DNA from: Tenacibaculum sp.
Lineage (GTDB): Bacteria > Bacteroidota > Bacteroidia > Flavobacteriales > Flavobacteriaceae
Assembly (NCBI GenBank): GCA_020629275.1
Contig: JAHDDQ010000013.1
Span: forward strand, 1-57,467
Direction: 5' to 3'
DNA length: 57,467 nt
In this document: one piece after another, positions 34,657-43,544 of the stretch
Layout: each line of letters opens with the position of its first letter
Numbering within the stretch: the stretch's first letter is position 1
Translations under genes and position numbers: made by a program
Notes under the pieces: model-generated
The model's database searches: none
What the model was told of the DNA's origin: nothing
The model's input: only the letters and a program-made list of their open reading frames with translations

Positions 34657-35282
34657 TGAGTAAAACAAGAAAGAGAATATTATCAGTTTCGAGAGTTATG
34701 TTCAACGAAAAAGGGTATAGTAACGTTACTATTAGAATGATTGCATTACAGTTAAATATGAGCTCTGGAAACTTAAATTATCATTTTAAAAAAAGAGAAG
34801 ACATTTTAGAGGCTTTATATTTTGAGATGGTTGAAGTTTTTGACGACCGAGTTAAAAATATAAGCAGTACAGAAATAAGTTTGGAAACGATTAAAAACGA
34901 CATAATCGAAAGTTTGTTTAGAATGATTGAGTATCGTTTTTTTTGGACAGATTTATACAACATATTAAGACTGAATGAAAAGCTCAAAAAGCATTTTTTA
35001 AACGCTCATGAAGAACGGATTAACGGATATAAGTTTTTGTTTAAGCACATACAAGAAAAAGGAATTTTAGATAGTTTCAGATTTGAAAGTGAACGTGATT
35101 TTTTAATAGAAAGGATGATAGGTTATAGTAATACATGGCTTTACAATTCCTTTATTTATGAAATAGAAATAAATAAAGATTATATAGCATCTCGTTCAGA
35201 GAATTTAATGGGAATGCTTTATCCTTATTTAACAGATTTAGGGAAAAGCCAATATAGAGTGGTATTTCCCAAGCTTTTTTGA
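34656..35282 (+). CDS. TetR-family transcriptional regulator
   Basis: The N-terminal helix-turn-helix region (1-50) reads ILSVSRVMFNEKGYSNVTIR, then LNMSSGNLNYHFKKREDIL, the typical TetR signature. The remaining helical domain (to 208) would bind a ligand. It starts inside a direct repeat shared with the promoter of the divergent hydrolase, so it probably represses both. Confidence 0.9.
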   Translation: MSKTRKRILSVSRVMFNEKGYSNVTIRMIALQLNMSSGNLNYHFKKREDILEALYFEMVEVFDDRVKNISSTEISLETIKNDIIESLFRMIEYRFFWTDLYNILRLNEKLKKHFLNAHEERINGYKFLFKHIQEKGILDSFRFESERDFLIERMIGYSNTWLYNSFIYEIEINKDYIASRSENLMGMLYPYLTDLGKSQYRVVFPKLF

Positions 35283-35410
35283 TTAGTGATTTACCATAGG
35301 TTTCTTAGTACACTCATATTTTAGTACGCAAATACTATTTTCAAATAACATAAGATTATCATTTTTATAAAACATAACCTATTAAGGTTAAAGAAAAGTT
35401 CAAATAGAAC

Positions 35411-36943
35411 TTATTTAGCATCAATTTTTTCAATCATTTCTATTGCTTCCTCTCTTGGAGGATATACTTTAGAAACAATAAACCCAATAAACATAGAAAC
35501 TAAAAATGAAGGAAATAAAACATCTACAGCTATGAAATATTCTCCAATAGTTTCCATTTCTTTGAAAACAAAATTGAATAACATAACAGCTGTAAAACCA
35601 GAAATCATAGATGCAATAGCTCCTTTTTCTGAATATCCTTTCCAAAAAAGAGTAAGAATAATTACTGGACAAAATGTAGCTGCAATACCAGACCAACCAA
35701 ATATAATAACCCAAAATACTTGCCTATCTGGAGAAATATAATTCATAATTAGAGCGATGATTAAAGCAGTGAATGCCATAATTATTGTTGATGCTCTAGA
35801 AATTTTAGTAAGATTTTCATCTTTAATATCAGGTCTGAATATTTTCTGATAAAAATCACGAGTAATAGCACTTGAAGCCAATATTAATAAAGAGTCAATT
35901 GTAGACATTATTGCGGATAAAACGATGGCAACAAAAACGGCAACTAATATTGTTGGCAAGAACGATTCAGTAATCATACTTAAAACATCTTCTCCATTGT
36001 TTCCTAAAATAGCTTCAGGATCTTGTCCTTCAGAAGTAAAATATAGACGGGCTAAAATACCAATAGTTACAGCTGCAGCATCTGTTAATAGTGTAAAAAC
36101 AGTAGCAACCCATTTCCCTTTATCAATTTCATTTTCATCTTTAATAGACATAAAACGAACATAAACTTGTGGTGATCCCAAAAAGCCAAGTCCAATCATA
36201 GAAAAACCTAAAATGGTAAAAAGGTTCATCCATCCATCCGAACTTCTTCCTAATATATTAGTAAGCGTTGGATCAATTGCATTTAAACCCGAAGTAATTC
36301 CGGTTCCCATATCCATAGAATATAGGACTACAATTGGTAGTAAAATCAATCCGAAAAACATAAGTAATCCTTGAAATAAGTCAGACCAAACCGCAGCAAC
36401 AAACCCACCGAAAAAGATATAAGCAAGCACAATGAAGAAACCGATTAAAGCACCTAATTTATAATCTATTCCCAACATAGATTTAAACGCTACACCAGTT
36501 ACATCTATTTGTGAAGCCACATAAATAACAATAAAAATAACCAATACAGAAGCTGCTATTATTCTTAAAGTATGTGTAGCCGTTTTAAAATGACTTTGTA
36601 AATAATCAGGAATGGTAATTGCACCAAATGCATCTGATCTTTTTTTGAAACGTTTTGCCATAAATTGCCATGAAACAAATACACCTAACAACTCTCCAAT
36701 AACAACCCAATAAGCAGAATAACCAGCCATAGCTCCCATACCCGTTAATCCAATCAATAACCAACCAGATTCACCAGTAGCTCTTGCAGAAAAAGCGACT
36801 GCCCAAAATCCCATCTTTTTCCCACCAACATAGTAATCACTCATACTTTTTATTCTTCGAGAAGCTAAAATTCCAATTAGAAATAGAATTCCAACATAAA
36901 CAGCTAATACAGCTATTTTAATCACTAAGTTTTGATCCTCCAT
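35411..36943 (-). CDS. sodium:solute symporter (SSS family)
   Basis: The 510-residue protein has about 13 TM helices. The N-terminus (MSDYYVGGKKMGFWAVAFSARATGESGWLLIG) is that of PutP-like transporters, and the sodium-site helix with SAIMSTIDSLL is conserved. PutP homologues carry proline; others carry sugars or carboxylates. The open frame continues to 37078, but that part is not membrane-like and the Met at 36943 is chosen. It is divergent from the cysteine dioxygenase gene, 258 bases away. Confidence 0.88.
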   Translation of the reverse strand: MEDQNLVIKIAVLAVYVGILFLIGILASRRIKSMSDYYVGGKKMGFWAVAFSARATGESGWLLIGLTGMGAMAGYSAYWVVIGELLGVFVSWQFMAKRFKKRSDAFGAITIPDYLQSHFKTATHTLRIIAASVLVIFIVIYVASQIDVTGVAFKSMLGIDYKLGALIGFFIVLAYIFFGGFVAAVWSDLFQGLLMFFGLILLPIVVLYSMDMGTGITSGLNAIDPTLTNILGRSSDGWMNLFTILGFSMIGLGFLGSPQVYVRFMSIKDENEIDKGKWVATVFTLLTDAAAVTIGILARLYFTSEGQDPEAILGNNGEDVLSMITESFLPTILVAVFVAIVLSAIMSTIDSLLILASSAITRDFYQKIFRPDIKDENLTKISRASTIIMAFTALIIALIMNYISPDRQVFWVIIFGWSGIAATFCPVIILTLFWKGYSEKGAIASMISGFTAVMLFNFVFKEMETIGEYFIAVDVLFPSFLVSMFIGFIVSKVYPPREEAIEMIEKIDAK

Positions 36944-37098
36944 AATAGATTTATTAGGTTTTTTTAGTATTAAATATCTTGAAAAAAATGAAGAATATTC
37001 AGTTTTAGAAGAAATTGTAAAATAGTCAAAATAAGACGATATATGACTCTTTTGATATAAAATCTGGTAAAAAATCAAATAAAACCTCTAAAAATCAT

Positions 37099-37106
37099 TA
37101 CATTTG
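37099..37106 (+). promoter_or_regulatory. candidate -7 box for the dioxygenase-decarboxylase operon
   Basis: TACATTTG (followed by CG) fits TAnnTTTG, 95 bases before the start codon. The leader then contains a short ATG ORF (37177, MNKKKVKNFEL) that overlaps the TTG start out of frame. Confidence 0.5.
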
Positions 37107-37201
37107 CGACAATGATGATTAACATAATTCATCCTTTTTGTTAGATTTAGGGATTAGCCTTGGATTTGTACATCCAATGAACAAAAAAAAAGTAAAAAAT
37201 T

Positions 37202-37735
37202 TTGAACTCTGACCAAAAACCCATCGAAAACCTTCAAACTTTAGATGATTTAATTACTGCTCTTTCTGAGGGAGAGAGGACGACTTACAATCACATAATA
37301 CACTCCATTAAATTAGAACCTAACGATTTTGAAACGTATTCGCATTGGTCTACAGATTGTTATACAAGAAATTGTATTGTAGATACTGAAAAGTTTGAAT
37401 TGATATTAATTTGTTGGTGCGAAGGCCATAAAACACCTATTCATGATCATGGAGGTGAAGAGTGTTGGGTAAAAGTTATTGACGGTGAACTTGAAGAGGT
37501 AATTTATAAGAAAAATGAGGAAGAAGAATTACTTCCTGTAAGATTGTCTGTTTCAAAAGCCAATCAAGTCACTTATATGAAAGATTTTATGGGTTTTCAT
37601 AGTTTAGAAAATATTTCGAACAAAAAGAGCATGTCTCTTCATTTGTATGCAAAGCCAATTCGTAAATGCACCATTTTTGACGAAGATTCAAAGACTTTTA
37701 TCAATAAAGAAATGGCCTACCATACAACTGCTTAA
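37202..37735 (+). CDS. cysteine dioxygenase
   Basis: This iron enzyme oxidises cysteine to cysteine sulfinate. The 177-residue cupin has the three-His iron site: H81 and H83 in PIHDHGGEEC and H133 in GFHSLEN. Cys88 and Tyr149 (SLHLY) match the Cys-Tyr crosslink pair of the mammalian enzyme, whereas many bacterial ones have Gly in place of the Cys. The start codon is TTG; no ATG is in frame nearby. The next gene encodes a PLP decarboxylase 24 bases on. Confidence 0.9.
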   Translation: MNSDQKPIENLQTLDDLITALSEGERTTYNHIIHSIKLEPNDFETYSHWSTDCYTRNCIVDTEKFELILICWCEGHKTPIHDHGGEECWVKVIDGELEEVIYKKNEEEELLPVRLSVSKANQVTYMKDFMGFHSLENISNKKSMSLHLYAKPIRKCTIFDEDSKTFINKEMAYHTTA

Positions 37736-37759
37736 ACGATATAAACAACTAAATAATAT

Positions 37760-39157
37760 ATGTCTACAATAAAAAACGATTTAGCTTTATTTAATGAGCT
37801 TGCAGAAGTTTTGATTAATGAAGAACAACAAAATCCAGTAGCAGAAAGAATAGAAGCCAATCAATTATATGACACTATTGATTTGTCTTTAAACAGTACT
37901 GCGATGATAGATGATGAGTTTAAATCGTTACTGAGTGACATTTTAGTTGCTACACCAAAAACAGCAACGAATTTATTTTTCAATCAACTCTTTGGAGGAA
38001 GACAATCTAAAGCAGTTTTAGGAGATTTATTAGCTGTTTTATTGAATAACAGTATGTATACGTACAAGGTTGCAGGTCCACAGGTAGGTGTAGAACAAGA
38101 AATTATCAGGCAATCTTGCCGTCTAATTGGTTACGGTGAAAAAAGTAATGGAACCTTTCCAACTGGTGGTTCTATGAGTAATTATATGGCTTTGATAATG
38201 GGACGAGACGCAAAAGACCCAAAATGTCGAACGAATGGAATGACAAAACCATTAATTATTTACACTTCTAAAGAATCTCATTATTCTAATGCTAAAAATG
38301 CAAGTTTTGCGGGTATTGGTAGAAATAACATTCGTTATATTGAAGCTGATGACAAAGGAAGAATGATTCCTGAAAAATTGGAAGAGCAAATTAAAGAAGA
38401 TATAGACAATGGTGGTATTCCAGCATATGTAAATGCAACTGCAGGAACTACTGTTTTAGGTGCTTTTGATCCTATTGATGAAATTGCTGATATTACTGAA
38501 AAATATACAATTTGGCTACATGTAGATGGCGCATATTGTGGAAGCGTGATGTTCAGTGAGAAATATAAACACCTTTTAAAAGGAGCAGAAAGATCTAATT
38601 CTTTTAGTTATAATGCACATAAAATGTTAGGAACACCTTTAACTTGTTCTATCCTTTTAGTAAACGACAAAAAAGATTTACACAATTCTTTTAGTAACGA
38701 TGCGAGTTATTTATATCAAACAGATGGTGACGATTTTAACTTAGGAAAAACTTCTTTTCAATGCGGAAGAAGAAATGACGCTTTAAAGTTTTGGACACTT
38801 TGGAAATCGATAGGGACAAAAGGCTTAGAAAAAATTGTAGATCAACAATTTGACCTAGCAAACATTGCTTTAGAATATATTAGAAGTAATTCAGATTATA
38901 CATTGTATAGTTTTGATGATTCTATTGGTGTTTGTTTTAACTATAAGAATATCGATCCAATGGCACTTTGTACTGCATTGTATGAACACCAAGAAACTGT
39001 AGTTGGTTTTGGTTCATTTAAAGAAGATACTTTTGTGAGATTCGTAACCATTAACGCAAATAATGAGAAAGAACAGATTTTAAATTTCTTTAAGGTCTTA
39101 GAAGATTTTGTTGCTAAAACACCCGAGTTAACTAAAGTTAAGGCATTAAGTATTTAA
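37760..39157 (+). CDS. PLP-dependent decarboxylase, probable cysteine sulfinate / glutamate type
   Basis: A group II amino acid decarboxylase of 465 residues. The PLP lysine is K288 in SYNAHKMLGTP; H174 (KESHYS) stacks on the cofactor and D256 (HVDGAYCG) holds the pyridine nitrogen. It directly follows cysteine dioxygenase, so the likely reaction is cysteine sulfinate to hypotaurine. Glutamate or aspartate decarboxylation is the alternative, since the family is hard to separate by sequence alone. Confidence 0.85.
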   Translation: MSTIKNDLALFNELAEVLINEEQQNPVAERIEANQLYDTIDLSLNSTAMIDDEFKSLLSDILVATPKTATNLFFNQLFGGRQSKAVLGDLLAVLLNNSMYTYKVAGPQVGVEQEIIRQSCRLIGYGEKSNGTFPTGGSMSNYMALIMGRDAKDPKCRTNGMTKPLIIYTSKESHYSNAKNASFAGIGRNNIRYIEADDKGRMIPEKLEEQIKEDIDNGGIPAYVNATAGTTVLGAFDPIDEIADITEKYTIWLHVDGAYCGSVMFSEKYKHLLKGAERSNSFSYNAHKMLGTPLTCSILLVNDKKDLHNSFSNDASYLYQTDGDDFNLGKTSFQCGRRNDALKFWTLWKSIGTKGLEKIVDQQFDLANIALEYIRSNSDYTLYSFDDSIGVCFNYKNIDPMALCTALYEHQETVVGFGSFKEDTFVRFVTINANNEKEQILNFFKVLEDFVAKTPELTKVKALSI

Positions 39158-39246
39158 TTATATTTAGTTAGTAACTAAACTACTAGATATATTAGGAAGC
39201 TTACTACGAACACTATAAATTAATAAAAATCTATTATTAATTTTAT

Positions 39247-39288
39247 AAACACAGGATAGTTATGTATGAATAACTATCCTGTGTTTTA
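39247..39288. terminator. bidirectional terminator
   Basis: A 17-bp stem (AAACACAGGATAGTTAT / ATAACTATCCTGTGTTT) with a 6-base loop between the decarboxylase gene and the convergent GG-leader peptide gene. Confidence 0.88.
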
Positions 39289-39292
39289 AGTT

Positions 39293-39511
39293 TTAACTAT
39301 CTCTACATTCACATTCACCATTTACATAATAGCAGCGCCCTTTTTCAGTTTTCCACTTACCACCAGGTCCTCCATGTCCACCACCAGAATCTTTACATCC
39401 TTGAGTGTCACTGTCACCTCCAGAAATAAGTTTTTGTTCATTAGTACTCAATATTCTTGAATTATTAGCTTTCATTAATAATTCCTCTTTTAATAATTTT
39501 AAACTCTTCAT
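39293..39511 (-). CDS. lone GG-leader peptide precursor, Gly-rich core
   Basis: The 72-residue peptide has a longer and different leader (MKSLKLLKEELLMKANNSRI...QKLISGG, 32 residues) than the 19-26 kb set. The core has a Gly-rich GGGHGGPGG part and four cysteines in its 40 residues, ending CECRDS. No maturation or export gene is adjacent; it may use the exporter at 24-26 kb. Confidence 0.7.
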   Translation of the reverse strand: MKSLKLLKEELLMKANNSRILSTNEQKLISGGDSDTQGCKDSGGGHGGPGGKWKTEKGRCYYVNGECECRDS

Positions 39512-39522
39512 AGTGTTTAGAT

Positions 39523-39714
39523 TTATTTAATAATACGCTTACTCTGATTAAGGCTTTTCAGCTTTCGCCTATTTGTTGCGCTACAAATATTTTTAGTTAT
39601 TTTAAAAGTTTCCCGATCTAATTCCTCTCCTGATAAATTGAGTATTATAATTTCTGATTTACCAGAGAAATTATCATGGATCTTTCTTATATAAACAACG
39701 GATTCGTTAATCAA
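39523..39714 (-). CDS. doubtful 63-codon ORF upstream of the lone peptide
   Basis: It ends 11 bases before the peptide gene in the same direction and encodes MINESVVYIRKIHDNFSG... without a recognisable motif. The spacing suits an operon, but the sequence could equally be a leader region or a gene remnant. Confidence 0.22.
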   Translation of the reverse strand: MINESVVYIRKIHDNFSGKSEIIILNLSGEELDRETFKITKNICSATNRRKLKSLNQSKRIIK

Positions 39715-39808
39715 TTTTCTCTAATACTTAACTTAAAAAGCTATACGAATTTTGGATAACGTAAATTAAACAATCTAAGATGAAGGATGTTAACAGATAA
39801 TTATATTT

Positions 39809-40303
39809 TTATGTTAATGTTTTTACCATTCGATAGTTTTCAATGATCTGTCCGGTCTCAAAATAGTTGGGTACTATACCTATTAATTTATATCCCTTTT
39901 GCTTATAGAACTTTATTGCTGAAAAATTTTCTTTATGTACGATTAGTTCAATTCTTGATTTAGTTAGTTTCTCAGCAAAATGATCTGTAAAATCAATAGC
40001 CTTTTTACCAATTCTTTTACCTCTATAATTTTCCAGAAGATATAGCTTATCTAATAATAAAAAGTCAGCGGTTTCTTTTAGTCCAAGATAGCCAACATTT
40101 AACCCTTTATATTTGAGTAAAAAATAAGTACTCCCATTTTTAATTTGTTGTTCTATTGCTTTAGCAGTTTGATACTTATTTATAAAATACTCCGTGTGCG
40201 CTTTAGGGATTACTGGATCATAAAATTTATGTAAAATTTGTCTAACCAAACTTTCAATACTTTCGAAGTCAGAATATGCGACTGCCTTTATAATTTCTAT
40301 CAT
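39809..40303 (-). CDS. GNAT-family N-acetyltransferase
   Basis: From Met 40303 the protein has 164 residues with the GNAT fold: a beta bulge strand (ADFLLLDKLYLL), the acetyl-CoA loop NYRGKRIGKKAIDF (Q/RxxGxG/A form) and a C-terminal FYKQKGYKLIG motif. The frame extends to 40345 but the MIEIIKA start fits the fold better. Substrate unknown. Confidence 0.85.
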   Translation of the reverse strand: MIEIIKAVAYSDFESIESLVRQILHKFYDPVIPKAHTEYFINKYQTAKAIEQQIKNGSTYFLLKYKGLNVGYLGLKETADFLLLDKLYLLENYRGKRIGKKAIDFTDHFAEKLTKSRIELIVHKENFSAIKFYKQKGYKLIGIVPNYFETGQIIENYRMVKTLT

Positions 40304-40370
40304 TATTTTTTGATTATGTGACTCAAAAATCAATGATTTAGGCATAGTAAAAATTGTATAAGTTTTACCT

Positions 40371-41183
40371 TTATGTGAAAATCCAATTTATTTTTTCATC
40401 TAGAGAGGAAAGGTTTTTAAAAAAGTCTTTAGGATTATAACCAGTTAGTCTATTGAAATCTTTAATCATATGTGCTTGATCAAAATAATTTGATAAGTAA
40501 CTTAATTGCGTTAAGCTATTTTTCTCCTTGTATTGTAGTGTTTTCCTAAAGCGGACAATCTTTCTAAATTCAGTAGGTGTTTTACAAACATCTTTGTTGA
40601 AATTCGAAATCAAAGTCTTATGACTCAAATTATTTTCACTTGCAACCGAAGAGATTGACCTATTAGGGTTTTCTACTATAGTTTTAACAGCTTTTTCAAG
40701 CTTAAACTGTACATTTTTTTTAAGTTTATTATACCAGTAATTCTCAAGCTGTTTAATTATGTTATTTGATGATCTTATCCTTAAAATCGAATTCATAATG
40801 GTTTTATAATCTGAAAAAGGTAGAAATACAGTTTCATTTGAGTTGCAATAGTAATTAAGTGGTTTGTTTAAAAAAGCATTAAGGCCTAGCGGTTTAAAAT
40901 AAGTTGTAATCTCTTTAACATTTCCTTCGTATTGAATCAAAAGTGGACTTGTGAATTGAGTGTCTAAATTCGAATTAAAATTTTGTTTAGAAGATTCTAT
41001 AGTTTTTATAAATTCATTGGTTCTAATTACTTCGGTATTAGAAGAAATTGAGATTATAGAAAAAATACTAGGGAATGTGAAATAAGTAGTTTTACCTTCT
41101 TGTTTTGAATGTGTTAAAATGTAGAAACATTCAATATATTTTTGAAGTTCAATATCTGAAGGTTTAATGACTTCTATTTTCAT
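40371..41183 (-). CDS. AraC-family transcriptional regulator
   Basis: The last 100 of 270 residues form the double helix-turn-helix: NRSISSVASENNLSHKTLISNF, then LTQLSYLSNYFDQAHMIKDFNRLTGYNPKDFF. The N-terminal 160 residues are a cupin-like sensor domain of the DUF6597 type by appearance (EYIECFYIL). Target is unknown; the GNAT gene lies 67 bases downstream. Confidence 0.85.
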   Translation of the reverse strand: MKIEVIKPSDIELQKYIECFYILTHSKQEGKTTYFTFPSIFSIISISSNTEVIRTNEFIKTIESSKQNFNSNLDTQFTSPLLIQYEGNVKEITTYFKPLGLNAFLNKPLNYYCNSNETVFLPFSDYKTIMNSILRIRSSNNIIKQLENYWYNKLKKNVQFKLEKAVKTIVENPNRSISSVASENNLSHKTLISNFNKDVCKTPTEFRKIVRFRKTLQYKEKNSLTQLSYLSNYFDQAHMIKDFNRLTGYNPKDFFKNLSSLDEKINWIFT

Positions 41184-41325
41184 TATTGATTTTTCTAAAT
41201 TTAGAGTATGCTACTTTTATATGTAATAGTGCTTTTAAGGAAGTAAAATACAAAATAAAAGCAATAGCGGTTTCGGCTTTCAATGAAATCACTATTGCAT
41301 AGATACATTTTGTGAAATTTCACTA

Positions 41326-41557
41326 TTAAAACAGATAGCGAATACGTAAAAGGAGATTTATTACAGCTTCTCTTTTGTTCTCTATAAATGACTTTTTCAG
41401 GTTGTGTTAATTCCGCTTTTGTTAAATAATATGCTAGGTTATCAGTTATAGGTAGCACATTAGCAGATTCAATCATCTCCAAAAAGTCGTTTTTTATATT
41501 CGTTTGGCTTACAAATTCTAAAAAGCGTTTTTTTAGTTTGTGAACAACTTCATGCCG
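41326..41557 (-). pseudogene. decayed gene fragment with an A-run frameshift
   Basis: An open frame entering at 41557 reads HEVVHKLKKRFLEFVSQTN, then DFLEMIESANVLPITDNL and LTKAELTQPEK. Removing one A from the AAAAA run at 41393-41397 continues it as SFIENKREAVINLLLRIRYL before a stop at 41326. The unshifted frame beyond that point is not protein-like. There is no start codon, so the 5' end is also missing. Family not recognised. Confidence 0.42.
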
Positions 41558-41769
41558 TTACGATTAAAACTAAAATTTTTAATGAGTATCTCATTTTTTA
41601 ATTGAATATAATTTTTTGGATAAACTTAAGATGAAATAGTCAATGCTACAGTTATAACTAATTTAAAATATAATAATATGTTATATAGGAGGTTGTTTTA
41701 GAGTTGAGTAAACTCTTAAAATAAAGATTTAATACACACCATGTTCTTATATAGTATGTTTACTGTTTT
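41558..41769. other. intergenic stretch without a recognisable gene
   Basis: AT-rich bases between a gene fragment and the LAS-type peptidase. No ORF, terminator or repeat could be supported. Confidence 0.4.
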
Positions 41770-42570
41770 TTATTTTAGTTGTATGTGAATATGATCATCG
41801 TGTCTTACTGCTTTGCATCCATGATATCGTATTCTATCATCTTTTAAGTTCAGTCTGTTTTTCAAATGTGGCTCAATAAATAATTTACCTAAATTCTGAT
41901 TTTCTAAGATGCTATGTATTAGTTTTCCCGTTCCTTTTTCAGAGAATACATAATTCTTGTTGATGCTTCCAAAAGTTAGATATTTTGGATAGTCATATTG
42001 AAAATATCCATTTTTTAAACAAGTATTTACTTGATTGAATTCGTCTAATTTTGGTTCTTCAAAAACGCCATATCCGCTAACAGATTTTTGTCCGCTTTTT
42101 ATAACCCCAATCTCTGTTTCATAAATTAGACTTATATCAATTTTCTTTCCATCATTATGGCTTAAATGTGGAAGCAAAGGAAAATTATCAAAGAAGGGAA
42201 AGTTCGCATCTAAATAATGAATTTTAATATTTGTTCCTTTTAAACTGTTTGCTGTATTATTCAATAATTCATTTAATTCTGGTCTTACATAATTTCTATT
42301 CAATAAAATAGTCATATAGTTAGTAGAGCTTATCTTCTCAGAATCTTTTACTCTTACTCGTCCAAAAATAGGTGCAACAGATGGAATAATTAAGAAAGTA
42401 GAAAACAGATATACCCCAATAAAAACTAAAAGAGGTTTAAATTTTAGTTTAGTGTCATATTTTTTAGAAATTATTAAACTCATTAAGTAAACAATACCTC
42501 CAATTTGAGTGATTATAGTGAGTAATCCAAAAAGAGTAAATTTTAATATTATGTTCAGCGAGGTTCTCAA
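41770..42570 (-). CDS. membrane protein with LAS-type (M15/M74) peptidase-like domain
   Basis: The 266-residue protein has two or three N-terminal TM helices (about 8-32, 46-64) and a periplasmic domain. That domain ends in motifs like the LAS metallopeptidases: SHNDGKKID with H138 and D145, and HDDHIHIQ with H257, H260 and H262. This resembles MepA-like murein endopeptidases. Assignment rests on the motif spacing only. Confidence 0.55.
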   Translation of the reverse strand: MRTSLNIILKFTLFGLLTIITQIGGIVYLMSLIISKKYDTKLKFKPLLVFIGVYLFSTFLIIPSVAPIFGRVRVKDSEKISSTNYMTILLNRNYVRPELNELLNNTANSLKGTNIKIHYLDANFPFFDNFPLLPHLSHNDGKKIDISLIYETEIGVIKSGQKSVSGYGVFEEPKLDEFNQVNTCLKNGYFQYDYPKYLTFGSINKNYVFSEKGTGKLIHSILENQNLGKLFIEPHLKNRLNLKDDRIRYHGCKAVRHDDHIHIQLK

Positions 42571-42998
42571 TTTTTGAATGTAGATTTTATTATGATGTAA
42601 TGTTTGAAGATTGTAATCTTTAAGTTATCTATTCTTGGCGAAGACTTTGTCAATTCCTCAACAAATATTATATTTTGATTCTACATCTGCGTTTAAGGTT
42701 AATTCTGCTATAATGTTATGGCACATATCTTCCAAGAAATCATAAACTACCTTTTAATTCGTGTAGTCTAGAGGCAAATTTATCAAAAACACTTTTCAAA
42801 CATTACTTAGATTTTCGAAGATTTAGTAGAATTTCTTTTTGTGTAAACTAATTTTAAAAGTCAGAGTATGAGTTTAAAGGCTTCTCTTTTGTGCTAAACA
42901 TTAATTTTTTTCGTTTTAAACATAATGTGTTTGTATAATAAGTTCTAATAAAGAATGTAGCGTGTGTAAGTCTGATAGGGTTTCCTTAATTGGTTTCA
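42571..42998. other. 428-base gap with possible coding remnant
   Basis: On the minus strand a 31-codon stretch near 42650-42755 reads VVYDFLEDMCHNIIAELTLN, which looks protein-like but lacks a start and is closed by stops. Nothing else is supported. Confidence 0.3.
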
Positions 42999-43397
42999 TT
43001 ATTGACGTTTAGATAATGCTGTTAATACATTAATTGCTTTGTCTGAGTCTTTTATATCAACAAAAATATGATCATGATAATATCCAGCAACTACATTACA
43101 ACTAATATCATTCTTTGCTAATTCTGATGAAAATGCAGCTGTTAAACCTACGGCTTCAAGAGAAGAGTGAATCATAAGTGTAATCCAAGAAGCAATATAC
43201 TCATAATGCAAGTTTAGTTTATCTGCTATTGTTCTTTCAATAATAATCGTTGTCCCTTCTTTTTCTTTGAATTCACAAATTATATATTTTCGTTCAATTT
43301 TACTAGTATCTTCAATTGTTGAGAATATGTACTCACCATCATTAAGTTTTGGTGTCATCCCTTTTATTAATTCAGATAAATTAGTTTCTCCAGACAT
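42999..43397 (-). CDS. ACT-domain protein
   Basis: The 132-residue protein has the two-part layout of the ACT_7 / DUF2241-type family: an N-terminal beta part ([12 protein letters not shown]) and a C-terminal ACT domain with [37 protein letters not shown]. Small ACT proteins of this kind may bind amino acids; the role is not known. Confidence 0.8.
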   Translation of the reverse strand: MSGETNLSELIKGMTPKLNDGEYIFSTIEDTSKIERKYIICEFKEKEGTTIIIERTIADKLNLHYEYIASWITLMIHSSLEAVGLTAAFSSELAKNDISCNVVAGYYHDHIFVDIKDSDKAINVLTALSKRQ

Positions 43398-43429
43398 ATA
43401 GTTTTTCTGTTATATTTTTATAAATGAAG

Positions 43430-43544
43430 TTATGTTCTTTAAGTAACGAATTTAGAAAATATACACTGAATAGAAAATTAGTGCGGACTTTCTTAAGTAG
43501 GTTAATCCTAATAATCAACTACAAAGACTGTCGTAGAAAAAAGA
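43430..43544. repeat. diverged cassette-junction-like sequence
   Basis: GTGCGGACTTTCTTAAGTAG at 43481-43500 matches GTGAGGACTTTCGTAAGTAG of the 53.1 kb junction at 18 of 20 positions, and the flanking TTTAGAAAATATACACTGAA part is also shared with other junctions. The outer arms are not recognisable. Confidence 0.4.

Noticed and set aside
35469..35714. 81-codon ORF inside the symporter gene
   Set aside because: A shadow frame, rich in Tyr, Cys and Phe, within a well-supported transporter gene.
37177..37212. 11-codon ORF MNKKKVKNFEL as the start of cysteine dioxygenase
   Set aside because: It is in another frame, and neither adding nor removing one base of its A-run joins it to the gene without a stop.
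42601..42660. CTATTCTTGGCGAAGAC as a sixth copy of the leader element
   Set aside because: Only the tail resembles the element; the A/B arms are missing and no precursor gene follows.
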